Source of the DNA: a bacterium
Lineage (GTDB): Bacteria > Verrucomicrobiota > Verrucomicrobiia > Verrucomicrobiales > Akkermansiaceae
Reading direction: 5' to 3'
Assembly (NCBI GenBank): GCA_018222765.1
Contig: JAAEZT010000008.1
Span: 62,001-126,000, forward strand
DNA length: 64,000 bases
Shown one piece after another: positions 55,870 through 64,000 of this stretch. Below the pieces are notes generated by a model. It had not been told where the DNA came from, ran no database searches, and was given only the letters and a program-made list of their open reading frames with translations. The number at the start of each line of letters is the position of its first letter. Position 1 is the stretch's first letter. The translations under genes and the position numbers were made by a program.

Positions 55870-58800
55870 TGATCCGCTGGTTCGCCAACAACGGCATCGC
55901 CGCCAACCTCCTGATGTTCGCCATCCTGGCAGCGGGATTCAATGCGGCATGGAACAAGGTGCCACTGGAGGTCGTCCCCGAATCAAGCGCATGGGAGATC
56001 GTCTACATGGAAATGCCCTATCGGGGCGGAACACCGAAGGACATTGAGGAGAACATCCTGATCCCTGTCGAGCGCGCGCTGGAGGGCATCAGCGGGATTC
56101 GCGAAGTGAATTCCGACGGCATGCCCGGGATGGCAAAATTTTACTTCAAGGCCAAGGATGGCGTTGATCTGGATAAACTGCTCGATGAGATCAAAAGCCG
56201 TGTCGACACCATCTCAACCTTTCCCGGCGAGACCGAACGGGCAAAAATTATCATTCCGGATTCCAGTGGTCGACTTCCGGTATTGAGTGTCGCGGTTACC
56301 GGCGAACTTGATGAAGCGGCCCTACTTCAAGCGACCAAAAAAGTACAGCGGGAGATCCTTGAGTTAGACGGCGTGAGCCGGGCTGATATCCAGGGTGTCC
56401 GCAAAACCGAAATCTCAATCGAAGCAGACCTTGCCAAGCTGCGGGCCTACAAACTCACCTTCCGGGAATTGGCCGACGCCATCCGCAATTCATCTATCAA
56501 TCTGACCGCCGGAACGATCCGCAGCGAGAGTGGTCGCTTGGTCGTTAAAACACGAGGGCAGGCCTATCAGGCAGCCGAGTTTGAAAAGATCCCGATCCGG
56601 GCCGCCAATGGTGCCGACGTGATGCTCGGAGAAGTTGCCAAGGTGAATGATGGATTTGAAGAAGATCAAAAAATCGTCGAGTTCAACGGACGGCCCGCGA
56701 TGTTTATTCAGGTCCGACGGGCACGCGGTGAGGATGCCATCGAGATCTCCAATCAGGTCAAAGAATACGCCTCGACACGTGCGCCCAAAGGAACTCATCT
56801 CTACACTTGGAACGATAGCTCACTGTCCATCCGCGGTCGCCTCGGAACACTTACCAGCTCGCTACTGCAAGGATGTGTGTTGGTTTTTCTTATCCTTGGT
56901 CTTTTCCTTCGTCCGCAGGTCGCGTTCTGGGTCGTGCTCGGCATTCCGATCAGCTTCGCCGGCGGTGTTCTGGTGATGTCGATGGATCTCCCGTTTTTTG
57001 AGCTCTATCCCGTCACGGCCAACGTGATGAGCCTTTTCGGATTCATCATCGTGCTTGGAGTGGTCGTCGATGACGCCATTGTGACCGGTGAAAACGTTTA
57101 CTCAAAATTGCGAACGGGAATGGATCCACTCGAAGCGTCCGTGCTTGGGACGAAAGAAGTCGCCGTCCCAGTGACCTTCGGAATTCTAACCACAATCGCA
57201 GCGTTCGTGCCTCTTTCATACGTTAGCGGAGGGTGGGGAGATTTTGCCCGACAGATCCCACCGGTCGTGATCCCGGTCCTGCTGTTCTCCTTGGTCGAAT
57301 CGAAACTGATCCTACCCGCGCACCTGAAACACATCCGCCCAAGGGGTCCGAACATCAGTGTCTTTGGCCGCTTTCAAAAAAAGTTCGCCGACGGCTTGGA
57401 ATGGCTCGTTGATCATGCTTACACCCCGATATTAAAAACTGCCGTCCGTTTCCGCTTCTCGGTCTTGGCTCTCTTCATTGCCCTTGCAATGGCGATGATA
57501 GGATACTGGGCAGGCGGCCGGATGGGGTTTGCTTCGTTCCCGTCCGTGGAAAATTTACGCATCTCCGCTGATCTAAATCTACCCAACGATCTGCCACTTG
57601 AGCGGACACACGCTTACGTTGAACGGATCACGGCCGCGACCGAGATTCTGAAAAAGGAATACACCGACCCGGGGACTGGTGAGACCTTGATTCGAAACGT
57701 TGCTCGGATCACGGGATCCTCCGAGTTCGAAGGCCGCCCCGACTCATCGCGAGCCAAGATTGTCGTCGAAGTGAGGCCTCCGAGCGAACGCACCGAACCT
57801 GGGCCAACCAATGCCCAAATCGCCAAACGCTGGACAGAATTAGTGGGCGAAATTGAAGAAGCCGATTCGTTCTACATCCATGCCGAAATCACCGGAAAGG
57901 AGCGCCGAGAACACCAAAGGGAAAACGTGGGCAATGGCGAGCCAATGTCGCTCGAACTTCGCGGGCCAAACTCGGAGGCGAAGAACCAGATCGCCGAGGA
58001 GATCAAAAAACTCATCCAAGGCTACGACGGCATTGGTGGTGCTTGGGCAAAGATCAATCGCGGCCAGGACGAGATTGAATTTACGCTTAAACCCCGTGCC
58101 GCGGAACTCGGCATCACCCAGGGACTGCTGGCCCGGCAGGTCCGCCAGGCATTTTATGGTGAGGAGGCTCAGCGAATAATCCGAGACAGTGAGGAGATTC
58201 GGATCATGGTGCGCCTACCCAAGGAGGCACGACGTTCTCTTCACACTTTATCGAGGTTAAAAGTACGTGCTCCAGGAGGTGCGGAAGTTCCGCTGAGCAC
58301 CGTTGCTGATTTTAGATTTACCAAGGCCCCGACCTTCGTAGAACGCAACGACGGCGCCGAAGTCATCCGAATTGGTGGCATGCCAAAAGACGACAGTATC
58401 GATATTGTGGGCATTGCCAGCGAACTCGAACCCGAGATTCGCAAACTCACTGGTAAGGTCGAGGGGCTCTCATTTCTCTGGACCGGATACGTCGCCGAGC
58501 ACGAGGAATCAGTTAAGAAAACCTGGCTCAGCGCGGCCTTCCTCCTCTTCGCGCTCTATACCCTACTGGCTATACCATTCCGCTCGGTGCTACAACCGAT
58601 CTACGTATTACTGGCCGTGCCATTCGGAGTGATCGGCGCTTTGCTCGGGCATCTCATCATGGATATCACCCCCAACTTTCTATCCGTTTTTGGAATGCTC
58701 GCCCTCGCCGGAGTGGTCGTGAATGACTCGCTCGTCATGGTCGATTTTGTAAACCGTAAGCGCCGTGCCGGCATGCCCCTCCTCGACGCCGCCCTCGCCG

Positions 58801-59045
58801 CTGGAGCACGACGGTTCCGTCCCATCATTCTGACATCTCTCACTACCTTCGCCGGACTCGTTCCCCTTCTTATGGACCAATCTCTACAAGCCCAGTTTCT
58901 CATCCCAATGGCCGTGTCGCTCGGTTTCGGTATTCTTTTCGCCACAGGAATCACCCTATTCCTCATTCCTTGCGCCCTCCTCGTCGCCGACGATATCGGA
59001 CGCCTGTTGCGAAAGATGCTTGGCCTCCATTCAGATAATTCCTGA
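55869..59045 (+). CDS. RND-family efflux permease (AcrB/HAE1-like)
   Basis: 1058 residues, the full RND size with two repeats of a large periplasmic loop framed by membrane helices. The proton-relay aspartates of TM4 are present as Asp401/Asp402 (LGVVVDDAIVTGENVYSKL), equal to AcrB Asp407/408. In TM10 the equivalent block reads LAGVVVNDSLVMVDFVNRK, where I do not see the AcrB Lys940. Other landmarks are TM1 (about 10-28), GGTPKDIEENILIPVERAL (porter-domain start) and FRPIILTSLTTFAGLVPLL near the C-terminus. It exports hydrophobic compounds or drugs using the proton gradient together with the preceding adaptor; the substrate cannot be read from sequence. Confidence 0.93.
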   Translation: MIRWFANNGIAANLLMFAILAAGFNAAWNKVPLEVVPESSAWEIVYMEMPYRGGTPKDIEENILIPVERALEGISGIREVNSDGMPGMAKFYFKAKDGVDLDKLLDEIKSRVDTISTFPGETERAKIIIPDSSGRLPVLSVAVTGELDEAALLQATKKVQREILELDGVSRADIQGVRKTEISIEADLAKLRAYKLTFRELADAIRNSSINLTAGTIRSESGRLVVKTRGQAYQAAEFEKIPIRAANGADVMLGEVAKVNDGFEEDQKIVEFNGRPAMFIQVRRARGEDAIEISNQVKEYASTRAPKGTHLYTWNDSSLSIRGRLGTLTSSLLQGCVLVFLILGLFLRPQVAFWVVLGIPISFAGGVLVMSMDLPFFELYPVTANVMSLFGFIIVLGVVVDDAIVTGENVYSKLRTGMDPLEASVLGTKEVAVPVTFGILTTIAAFVPLSYVSGGWGDFARQIPPVVIPVLLFSLVESKLILPAHLKHIRPRGPNISVFGRFQKKFADGLEWLVDHAYTPILKTAVRFRFSVLALFIALAMAMIGYWAGGRMGFASFPSVENLRISADLNLPNDLPLERTHAYVERITAATEILKKEYTDPGTGETLIRNVARITGSSEFEGRPDSSRAKIVVEVRPPSERTEPGPTNAQIAKRWTELVGEIEEADSFYIHAEITGKERREHQRENVGNGEPMSLELRGPNSEAKNQIAEEIKKLIQGYDGIGGAWAKINRGQDEIEFTLKPRAAELGITQGLLARQVRQAFYGEEAQRIIRDSEEIRIMVRLPKEARRSLHTLSRLKVRAPGGAEVPLSTVADFRFTKAPTFVERNDGAEVIRIGGMPKDDSIDIVGIASELEPEIRKLTGKVEGLSFLWTGYVAEHEESVKKTWLSAAFLLFALYTLLAIPFRSVLQPIYVLLAVPFGVIGALLGHLIMDITPNFLSVFGMLALAGVVVNDSLVMVDFVNRKRRAGMPLLDAALAAGARRFRPIILTSLTTFAGLVPLLMDQSLQAQFLIPMAVSLGFGILFATGITLFLIPCALLVADDIGRLLRKMLGLHSDNS

Positions 59046-59107
59046 GAAGTGGCCACCTTCAAATCCGGCACCTTGCCATTTCATTTCCAATTTGTCACCG
59101 TCCCGAC

Positions 59108-60610
59108 ATGAGTCACGCCCGCTCCTTGCTCCTATTCCTCGCCACCCTTCTTCCACTCTCCGCGGATGATCGACCCAATATTCTTTGGATTTTCTCGGAA
59201 GATCTCTCGCCCTACATGGGCTGCTATGATGATCCGATCAACAAAGGCTTCACTCCGGTCATCGACAAGTTCGCAAAGGATGGTGTGCTTTTCAAACGGG
59301 CCTTCGTTCCCGCTCCGGTATGCTCGGCTTGCCGCTCCGCCATGATCACGGGTGTGATGCAAACCACCACCGGCACGCACCAGCACCGTTCCAGTCGTTG
59401 GACCGATGGCAAGATCGTTCCCGAGGACACCCGTATTCATCTTCCCAAAGGAATCAAGACCATTCCCGAGCTCATGCGCGACGCGGGGTATTTCACCTTC
59501 AATAGCGGCAAGGACGACTATAACTTTCACTACGATCGCACCAAACTCTACACCGTCGGAAGCAGAAAAGACTACCAGCCCGGCCAAAACGGTTGGCAGG
59601 GAAATCGCGCCGAGCACAACATGTCGATCACCAAAGATACCTGGAATGCCCGCCCCGACAAAAACCAACCGTGGTTTGGCCAGATAGAAATCAAAGGCGG
59701 CAAGGCCGGCACTCGCTACACCCGCAAGGGACAGGTTCTCAAAGCCAACGAGGTCCCACTTCCTCCCTACTTCCCCGACACGCCCGCCCTTCGCAAGGCC
59801 TGGACGACCCACTATAACGCCGCCCGCGGATCCGATGTGCGCGTGGAAGCCATCCTCAAACAACTCGAGGCCGACGGCGAACTGGAAAACACCATTGTCT
59901 TTTTCTTCTCAGACCACGGCAACAACCAGTCGCTACGCCACAAGCAATTCTGCTACGAGGGCGGCGTCCATGTTCCCTTCATGATCAAAGGGAATCATCC
60001 CGCGATCAGCGCAGGCACCGTGCGCAATGAACTCGTCAATGCCCTCGACATCCCTGCCACGACACTCGCCTTGGGCAAAGCTCCCCTGCCCGACTATCTC
60101 GACGGCCAAAATCTCTTCGGCGAAAATTACAAGCCCGTCGACTACGTCGTCAGCGCCCGTGACCGCTGCGACTATACCATCGACCGCATCCGCACCGTGC
60201 GTACCGACAAGTTCCGCTACCTCCGCAACTACTACCTCGACCGCCCTCTCTTGCAGGCGCAATACCGCGACAATCGCCAGGAGGTCATTGAATTCAAAGC
60301 TGCCCGCGACGCCGGCAAGCTCACTCCTTATCAAAAAGCCCATTGGTTTGGCCTCCGACCCAAAGAAGAGCTCTACGACCTCGCCGCCGACCCACACCAA
60401 ATTAACAACCTCGCCGCCGACCCCAAATTCGGCACCGAGTTAAAACGCCATCGCAAGCTCCTCGAATCGTGGATCAAGAGAACCGACGACAAAGGGCAAT
60501 ACCCCGAGTCCACAGTGCAACTCAAAGCCACCTACGGTCTCTGGAAAGACAAGCCCATTTTCTCAAAGGCCAAGATCAATCCGGAATACGACCAATTTAA
60601 GAAGAAGTAA
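59108..60610 (+). CDS. Exported formylglycine-dependent sulfatase
   Basis: 500 residues, signal peptide 1-18 (ending PLSA). It belongs to the type I (alkaline-phosphatase-fold) sulfatase family: RPNILWIFSEDLSPYMGCY at the start with metal-binding Glu31/Asp32, and the nucleophile motif PVCSACRSAMITG with Cys72 to become formylglycine. The motif is C-S-A-C-R rather than the standard C-x-P-x-R; Ala at position 3 is seen in many planctomycete/verrucomicrobial enzymes. The C-terminal metal site is FFFSDHGNN (Asp269, His270). It most likely removes sulfate esters from sulfated (marine) polysaccharides. No formylglycine-generating enzyme is nearby. Confidence 0.92.
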   Translation: MSHARSLLLFLATLLPLSADDRPNILWIFSEDLSPYMGCYDDPINKGFTPVIDKFAKDGVLFKRAFVPAPVCSACRSAMITGVMQTTTGTHQHRSSRWTDGKIVPEDTRIHLPKGIKTIPELMRDAGYFTFNSGKDDYNFHYDRTKLYTVGSRKDYQPGQNGWQGNRAEHNMSITKDTWNARPDKNQPWFGQIEIKGGKAGTRYTRKGQVLKANEVPLPPYFPDTPALRKAWTTHYNAARGSDVRVEAILKQLEADGELENTIVFFFSDHGNNQSLRHKQFCYEGGVHVPFMIKGNHPAISAGTVRNELVNALDIPATTLALGKAPLPDYLDGQNLFGENYKPVDYVVSARDRCDYTIDRIRTVRTDKFRYLRNYYLDRPLLQAQYRDNRQEVIEFKAARDAGKLTPYQKAHWFGLRPKEELYDLAADPHQINNLAADPKFGTELKRHRKLLESWIKRTDDKGQYPESTVQLKATYGLWKDKPIFSKAKINPEYDQFKKK

Positions 60611-60799
60611 CTCCTTCTCCAACTGATCTGAGAAATAAAATCTTTGGATCGCCACAACTTCTAAGACGAAACGGATTATCGTCACCTTGGTGCTTACCCA
60701 AAATTCAGGCAGAATTATGGCCTCGCCTCAAATTTTACCTTTTGAGGACGATGATTCGAATGCTATTGTAAATACTCAGGCCTTAACCCCGTCTGAATT

Positions 60800-60813
60800 A
60801 CACACACACACAC
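60800..60813 (+). repeat. CA dinucleotide microsatellite in the leader of the third lamin-tail gene
   Basis: Seven AC/CA units (14 bases, A at 60800 to C at 60813) end 7 bases before the ATG at 60821, where a ribosome-binding site would normally be. No AGGAGG-like site is visible. Slipped-strand change of unit number would alter leader length and possibly translation initiation. Confidence 0.7.
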
Positions 60814-60820
60814 GCATTTC

Positions 60821-63800
60821 ATGTTTTCTCTCAAGAAATCCTGCCTCAACACCTGTCCATCCGTACTTTCAACCGCTTTTGCCGTCTTGTTCTCCCTGAG
60901 CTCTGCCCAGGCCGAGCAGGTGATTTTCACGGAAATCAACTACAACCCCGCCGGTGACGATCCCGAATTCATCGAGATCACCAATAATACCGCCACACCT
61001 TTCGACATCGGCACCTGGTATTTCTCCGATGGCGTTGACTACACCTTCCCCGATTTTAGCGCCGGCGACACTGGCGCACATATCCTCAAACACTGGGAGC
61101 GGATCCTCGTCACCAACGTCGATGAGGCCACCTTTCGGACGGCCTATCCGAGCACCCCGATCGACGTTCGTATTTTCGGGCCCTTCACCGGATCTCTGAG
61201 CAACTCGGGAGAAAATCTGGAACTCAGCAATAAGAATGGCGTCATCATGGCCCAGCTCAACTACAATGATGGCGGCAAGTGGCCTGCTTCCGCCGACGGT
61301 GCCGGCCATACCCTCACCCGCATCAACCCAAACCGCGCCCGCGGTGAGTGGCGTAACTGGATGAGCAGCGCAGCGCCGGGGGGCACGCCGGGAAGACCTC
61401 CTGCCAGCGAAGACGATCTGCCGACCACCACCACACCGATCGCAGAAACCACCTCGGTGTGGAAATACGACCAGAACACGAGCAACATCGACCGCGGGAC
61501 CGCCTGGCGTGACCCTAATTTTGATGACACCGGTTGGCTTGAAGGCCCAGGGCTTTTCGGTAGAAATTCTTCGGATCCATTTGGCACGCCATGGACTACC
61601 GGCGGCCGAATCACCTACTATTTGCGCCAGGAATTCCAATTCAACGATTCCTTTTCCAGTGCTGCCATCAACATTGATGCCTACGTGGACGACGGCCTCG
61701 TCGTTTACCTCAACGGTCAGGAGATCACCCGCTTCAACATGCCCGCCGGTCAAATCAACTACGATACCCCGGCAGCAGGAAACCGGGAGTGGGACGATGA
61801 ACTGGTCGCAATCGCTTCCGGCACCGACATCAGTTCCTTTCTTCAGTTGGGGAGAAATGTCCTCGCCGTCGAGGTCCACAACCAGAACGCCGGCAGCTCT
61901 GATATTGCTTTCGGGGCGGATATCAGCATCACCGCGACCACGCCACCCCCCGGCGCCTTGCCAAATCTCATCTTCAGTGAAGTCCACTTTGGAGAGGACG
62001 AAAATATCGATTGGATCGAGCTCCATGCTCCCGGAAATTCTCCGGTCTCCACCGCAGGCCTAAAAATCTCCCCCAACCGCTCACTCACCAACACGATTGA
62101 TCTTTCCGGAAGCATTCCCGCTGGAGGATACCTCAGCTTTCCTGCCACTTTTGCCACGGATGAAAATGGAGATGTCGACCTCTTCCTCATTCAAGACAGC
62201 ACTGTCATCGACGCCATCAAGCTGGACCGGGATCTCGACGAAGAAAGCTTCCAGCTTTTCCCCATCGGCAGTGGCGAATTCTATGGCGGCCCCGGTCATA
62301 CCCAGGACGCCCCCAACGATCCCACCAATCGCAATGAGGACATCGTCATCAATGAAATCATGTTCGATGCCCCCTCCGATCATCTCAACGGCGAATACAT
62401 CGAACTCTACAACCGCAGTGGCGATGCCATCAATCTGTCCGGATGGAAATTCACCAAAGGCATCAGCTTTGATTTCCCCGACACCATCATCGGAGGAAAT
62501 TCCTATCTCGTGATCGCGGCCGACTCCGACTGCCTTCTCGCCGCCCACGGAGCGATCAATGTTCTCGGAAACTGGAAAGGCACTCTCCGCGACTCAGGCG
62601 AACTCATCCGCCTCGTCGACAACAACGGCAACATGGCCGACGAAGTCGACTACCTCCCCGGCGGCGACTGGCCAAACCTCGCCGACGGAAGCGGCAGCAG
62701 CATGGAGCTCCGCCACCCCGACATGAACAACAATGTCGCGACGGCATGGACCGATAGTGACGAAGCTAACAAGTCCTCGATGGAGACCTTCTCCTATACC
62801 GCGGACTTCATTCGCTCGTCTTGGCTTCCCTTGACAAGTGGACAGGAACTGCAAGCACACCTGGTCGGTGACTCCCATGTTATCCTCGAAAACATTAGTG
62901 TGCGCCTTGATAACAGCGGTTCCAATTTGCTGCGAAATCCCGGAGTGATGTCGCCCACACAATCAAGCGCCTCCGGATGGGTTTGTCAGGGCACGCACTG
63001 GGCCAGCTTCATGGATGCAGGGAAACTCAATCTCATTTCCGACGGACACGGCGATAACAAAGCGAACCGGGCCGAGGTCGATTTCCAAACCTCTCCGGTC
63101 GTGGGAAACAGCTATACCCTCAGCTTTGACGGCCGCTGGGTCAGCGGAAAACCACGAGTCGTAATGCAAACCCTCGACCACGGCTTTGGCACCAGCTTCC
63201 TTCTTCCCATCCCGGAAGACCTCGGCACACCCGGAGCCCCCAACTCCGCGCTTCTACCCTCCGCCGCACCGACGGTCTCGGAAGTCATTCACAGCCCGGC
63301 CGTGCCAAAAACAGGCGAATCAGTTACCGTCAGTGCTCGCATCGATTCCGCCGCACCTCTCACTTCGGTTGAGGCCGTTTATCGTCTCGACAACAACAAT
63401 GGCAACGGAACCTGGCAGCGCCAGACCATGACTGACGGCGGCAACGGACTCTATAGCGCCAACCTCAATCAATACACCTCCAACGGAAACCTTATTCAGT
63501 TTTACGTCGAAGCCGTCGCCGGAGGAGAGTCCACCTTCCAGCCCATCAAAGGGCCCGACCGCCCTGCCATGTGGGTAGTCGATAACCGCATCATGCCCAG
63601 TGTTCTTCTTCGCGAGCGTTTCGTTGTTTCAGCTTATGACCGTCAGGCATTGAATACCAACATCGGGGGAGGAGCCACTTTCGACTACAACTTCCCGCGC
63701 ATGTCGAATCACTTCTTCAATGCCACCTTCATCGCCAACGAAAGCGAAATCTACTACAACGCCGAGATTAGAAAAAGTGGCAGCCCTTTCACTCGGGCCA

Positions 63801-64000
63801 CCGACTCGAATCTCGCACACGGAAAATGGAAGCTCCCGGGTGACCGACTTTTCCGCAATCGCCGGCGTAGTGTCATCGATGCCTCCGGAACCTCGGAAGG
63901 AAGTGGCACCCCTCGTTTCTACGACGACCGTATCGCTCGCTACTTCCTCTACCAACTTGGTCACCCCACTAATGAAATGGAATTTGTCCATTCCGTGATC
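60821..64000 (+). CDS. Giant exported lamin-tail/CotH protein 3 (3' end outside the window)
   Basis: Open for 1060 codons to the window edge with no stop, so partial. The signal peptide (1-32, ending SAQA) precedes a first lamin-tail domain (VIFTEINYNPAGDDPEFIEITN). A beta-sandwich domain follows (about 210-370, with AYVDDGLVVYLNGQEI and NVLAVEVHNQNAGSSDIAF). Two more lamin-tail units come next (ALPNLIFSEVHFGEDENIDWIELHA; IVINEIMFDAPSDHLNGEYIELYN), then an Ig-like domain and the beginning of a CotH-kinase domain (LRERFVVSAYD, RKSGSPFTRATDS, FRNRRRSVID). The overlapping minus-strand frame at 60869-62026 is a shadow. Same family as the proteins at 43380-47849 and 48040-51834, but on the opposite strand. 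Confidence 0.85.
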   Translation, partial: MFSLKKSCLNTCPSVLSTAFAVLFSLSSAQAEQVIFTEINYNPAGDDPEFIEITNNTATPFDIGTWYFSDGVDYTFPDFSAGDTGAHILKHWERILVTNVDEATFRTAYPSTPIDVRIFGPFTGSLSNSGENLELSNKNGVIMAQLNYNDGGKWPASADGAGHTLTRINPNRARGEWRNWMSSAAPGGTPGRPPASEDDLPTTTTPIAETTSVWKYDQNTSNIDRGTAWRDPNFDDTGWLEGPGLFGRNSSDPFGTPWTTGGRITYYLRQEFQFNDSFSSAAINIDAYVDDGLVVYLNGQEITRFNMPAGQINYDTPAAGNREWDDELVAIASGTDISSFLQLGRNVLAVEVHNQNAGSSDIAFGADISITATTPPPGALPNLIFSEVHFGEDENIDWIELHAPGNSPVSTAGLKISPNRSLTNTIDLSGSIPAGGYLSFPATFATDENGDVDLFLIQDSTVIDAIKLDRDLDEESFQLFPIGSGEFYGGPGHTQDAPNDPTNRNEDIVINEIMFDAPSDHLNGEYIELYNRSGDAINLSGWKFTKGISFDFPDTIIGGNSYLVIAADSDCLLAAHGAINVLGNWKGTLRDSGELIRLVDNNGNMADEVDYLPGGDWPNLADGSGSSMELRHPDMNNNVATAWTDSDEANKSSMETFSYTADFIRSSWLPLTSGQELQAHLVGDSHVILENISVRLDNSGSNLLRNPGVMSPTQSSASGWVCQGTHWASFMDAGKLNLISDGHGDNKANRAEVDFQTSPVVGNSYTLSFDGRWVSGKPRVVMQTLDHGFGTSFLLPIPEDLGTPGAPNSALLPSAAPTVSEVIHSPAVPKTGESVTVSARIDSAAPLTSVEAVYRLDNNNGNGTWQRQTMTDGGNGLYSANLNQYTSNGNLIQFYVEAVAGGESTFQPIKGPDRPAMWVVDNRIMPSVLLRERFVVSAYDRQALNTNIGGGATFDYNFPRMSNHFFNATFIANESEIYYNAEIRKSGSPFTRATDSNLAHGKWKLPGDRLFRNRRRSVIDASGTSEGSGTPRFYDDRIARYFLYQLGHPTNEMEFVHSVI

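Noticed and set aside
60869-62026. 385-codon minus-strand frame
   Set aside because: It is the antisense shadow of the third lamin-tail/CotH gene. The plus strand shows a signal peptide, lamin-tail motifs and 1060 uninterrupted codons.
1-64000. tRNA, rRNA, CRISPR array, insertion sequence or prophage
   Set aside because: None was recognised on reading through; the only regular short repeats are inside coding sequence (RRM tail) or the CA tract at 60800-60813.

Overview
The window reads as chromosome of a Verrucomicrobiota bacterium, most likely from the marine/freshwater Verrucomicrobiales. The case rests on gene content: very large secreted proteins combining lamin-tail and CotH-kinase domains, PEP-CTERM sorted proteins, a CRTAC1/ASPIC-UnbV protein, PQQ-like beta-propeller proteins, a ThuA-domain protein, a Tat-exported sugar isomerase-like protein and a formylglycine sulfatase. 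No rRNA, tRNA, CRISPR array, IS element or phage gene was seen.

Region 1 (1-9421) is one tightly packed plus-strand urea operon. It holds the urea ABC transporter (urtB, urtC, urtD, urtE; urtA would lie to the left of the window), the three urease structural genes ureA, ureB, ureC, and the nickel/assembly factors ureE, ureF, ureG, ureD. A 61-residue His-containing membrane peptide closes it. Many stop and start codons touch or overlap, so uptake, hydrolysis and maturation look co-expressed.

Region 2 (9422-12889) holds carbohydrate-linked secreted proteins: a ThuA-domain protein, a Tat-type xylose-isomerase-like protein and a PQQ-like propeller. A 500-base stretch with no convincing gene follows.

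Region 3 (13390-20330) is the first highlight. A minus-strand operon encodes a PhcB-like SAM methyltransferase, a six-TM hybrid kinase with HK-receiver-HK layout, and a receiver protein. This matches the gene order of the Ralstonia phcB-phcS-phcR-phcQ quorum-sensing operon, with phcS and phcR apparently fused. A small AraC-type regulator is divergent from it, and a FadL-type long-chain fatty-acid porin with its own strong promoter lies next door. Together they could make, sense and import a long-chain hydroxy-fatty-acid-type signal.

Region 4 (20490-33704) is an operon of three giant exported proteins of unknown function (about 1793, 1106 and 1242 residues), preceded by a small secreted helical protein with its own terminator. 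Region 5 (33705-40146) has a glycine-rich RRM RNA-binding protein, an HrpA-type DEAH helicase converging on it through a bidirectional terminator, and two duplicated PEP-CTERM proteins.

Region 6 (40359-43376) is the second highlight. A CRTAC1/ASPIC-UnbV protein with a C-terminal thioredoxin-like CxxC domain is interrupted by one in-frame UGA. Coding continues intact after it, and a GC-rich hairpin with a GGUC loop begins 11 nt downstream, which is the layout of a bacterial selenocysteine insertion element. A new selenoprotein is the main hypothesis; a nonsense mutation is the alternative.

Region 7 (43380-64000) carries two lamin-tail/CotH proteins on the minus strand. On the plus strand are an alpha/beta hydrolase-like protein, a PQQ-like propeller with EF-hand-like loops, an RND efflux adaptor-pump pair, a sulfatase and a third lamin-tail/CotH protein. 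The third runs off the right edge and has a CA microsatellite just upstream of its start.
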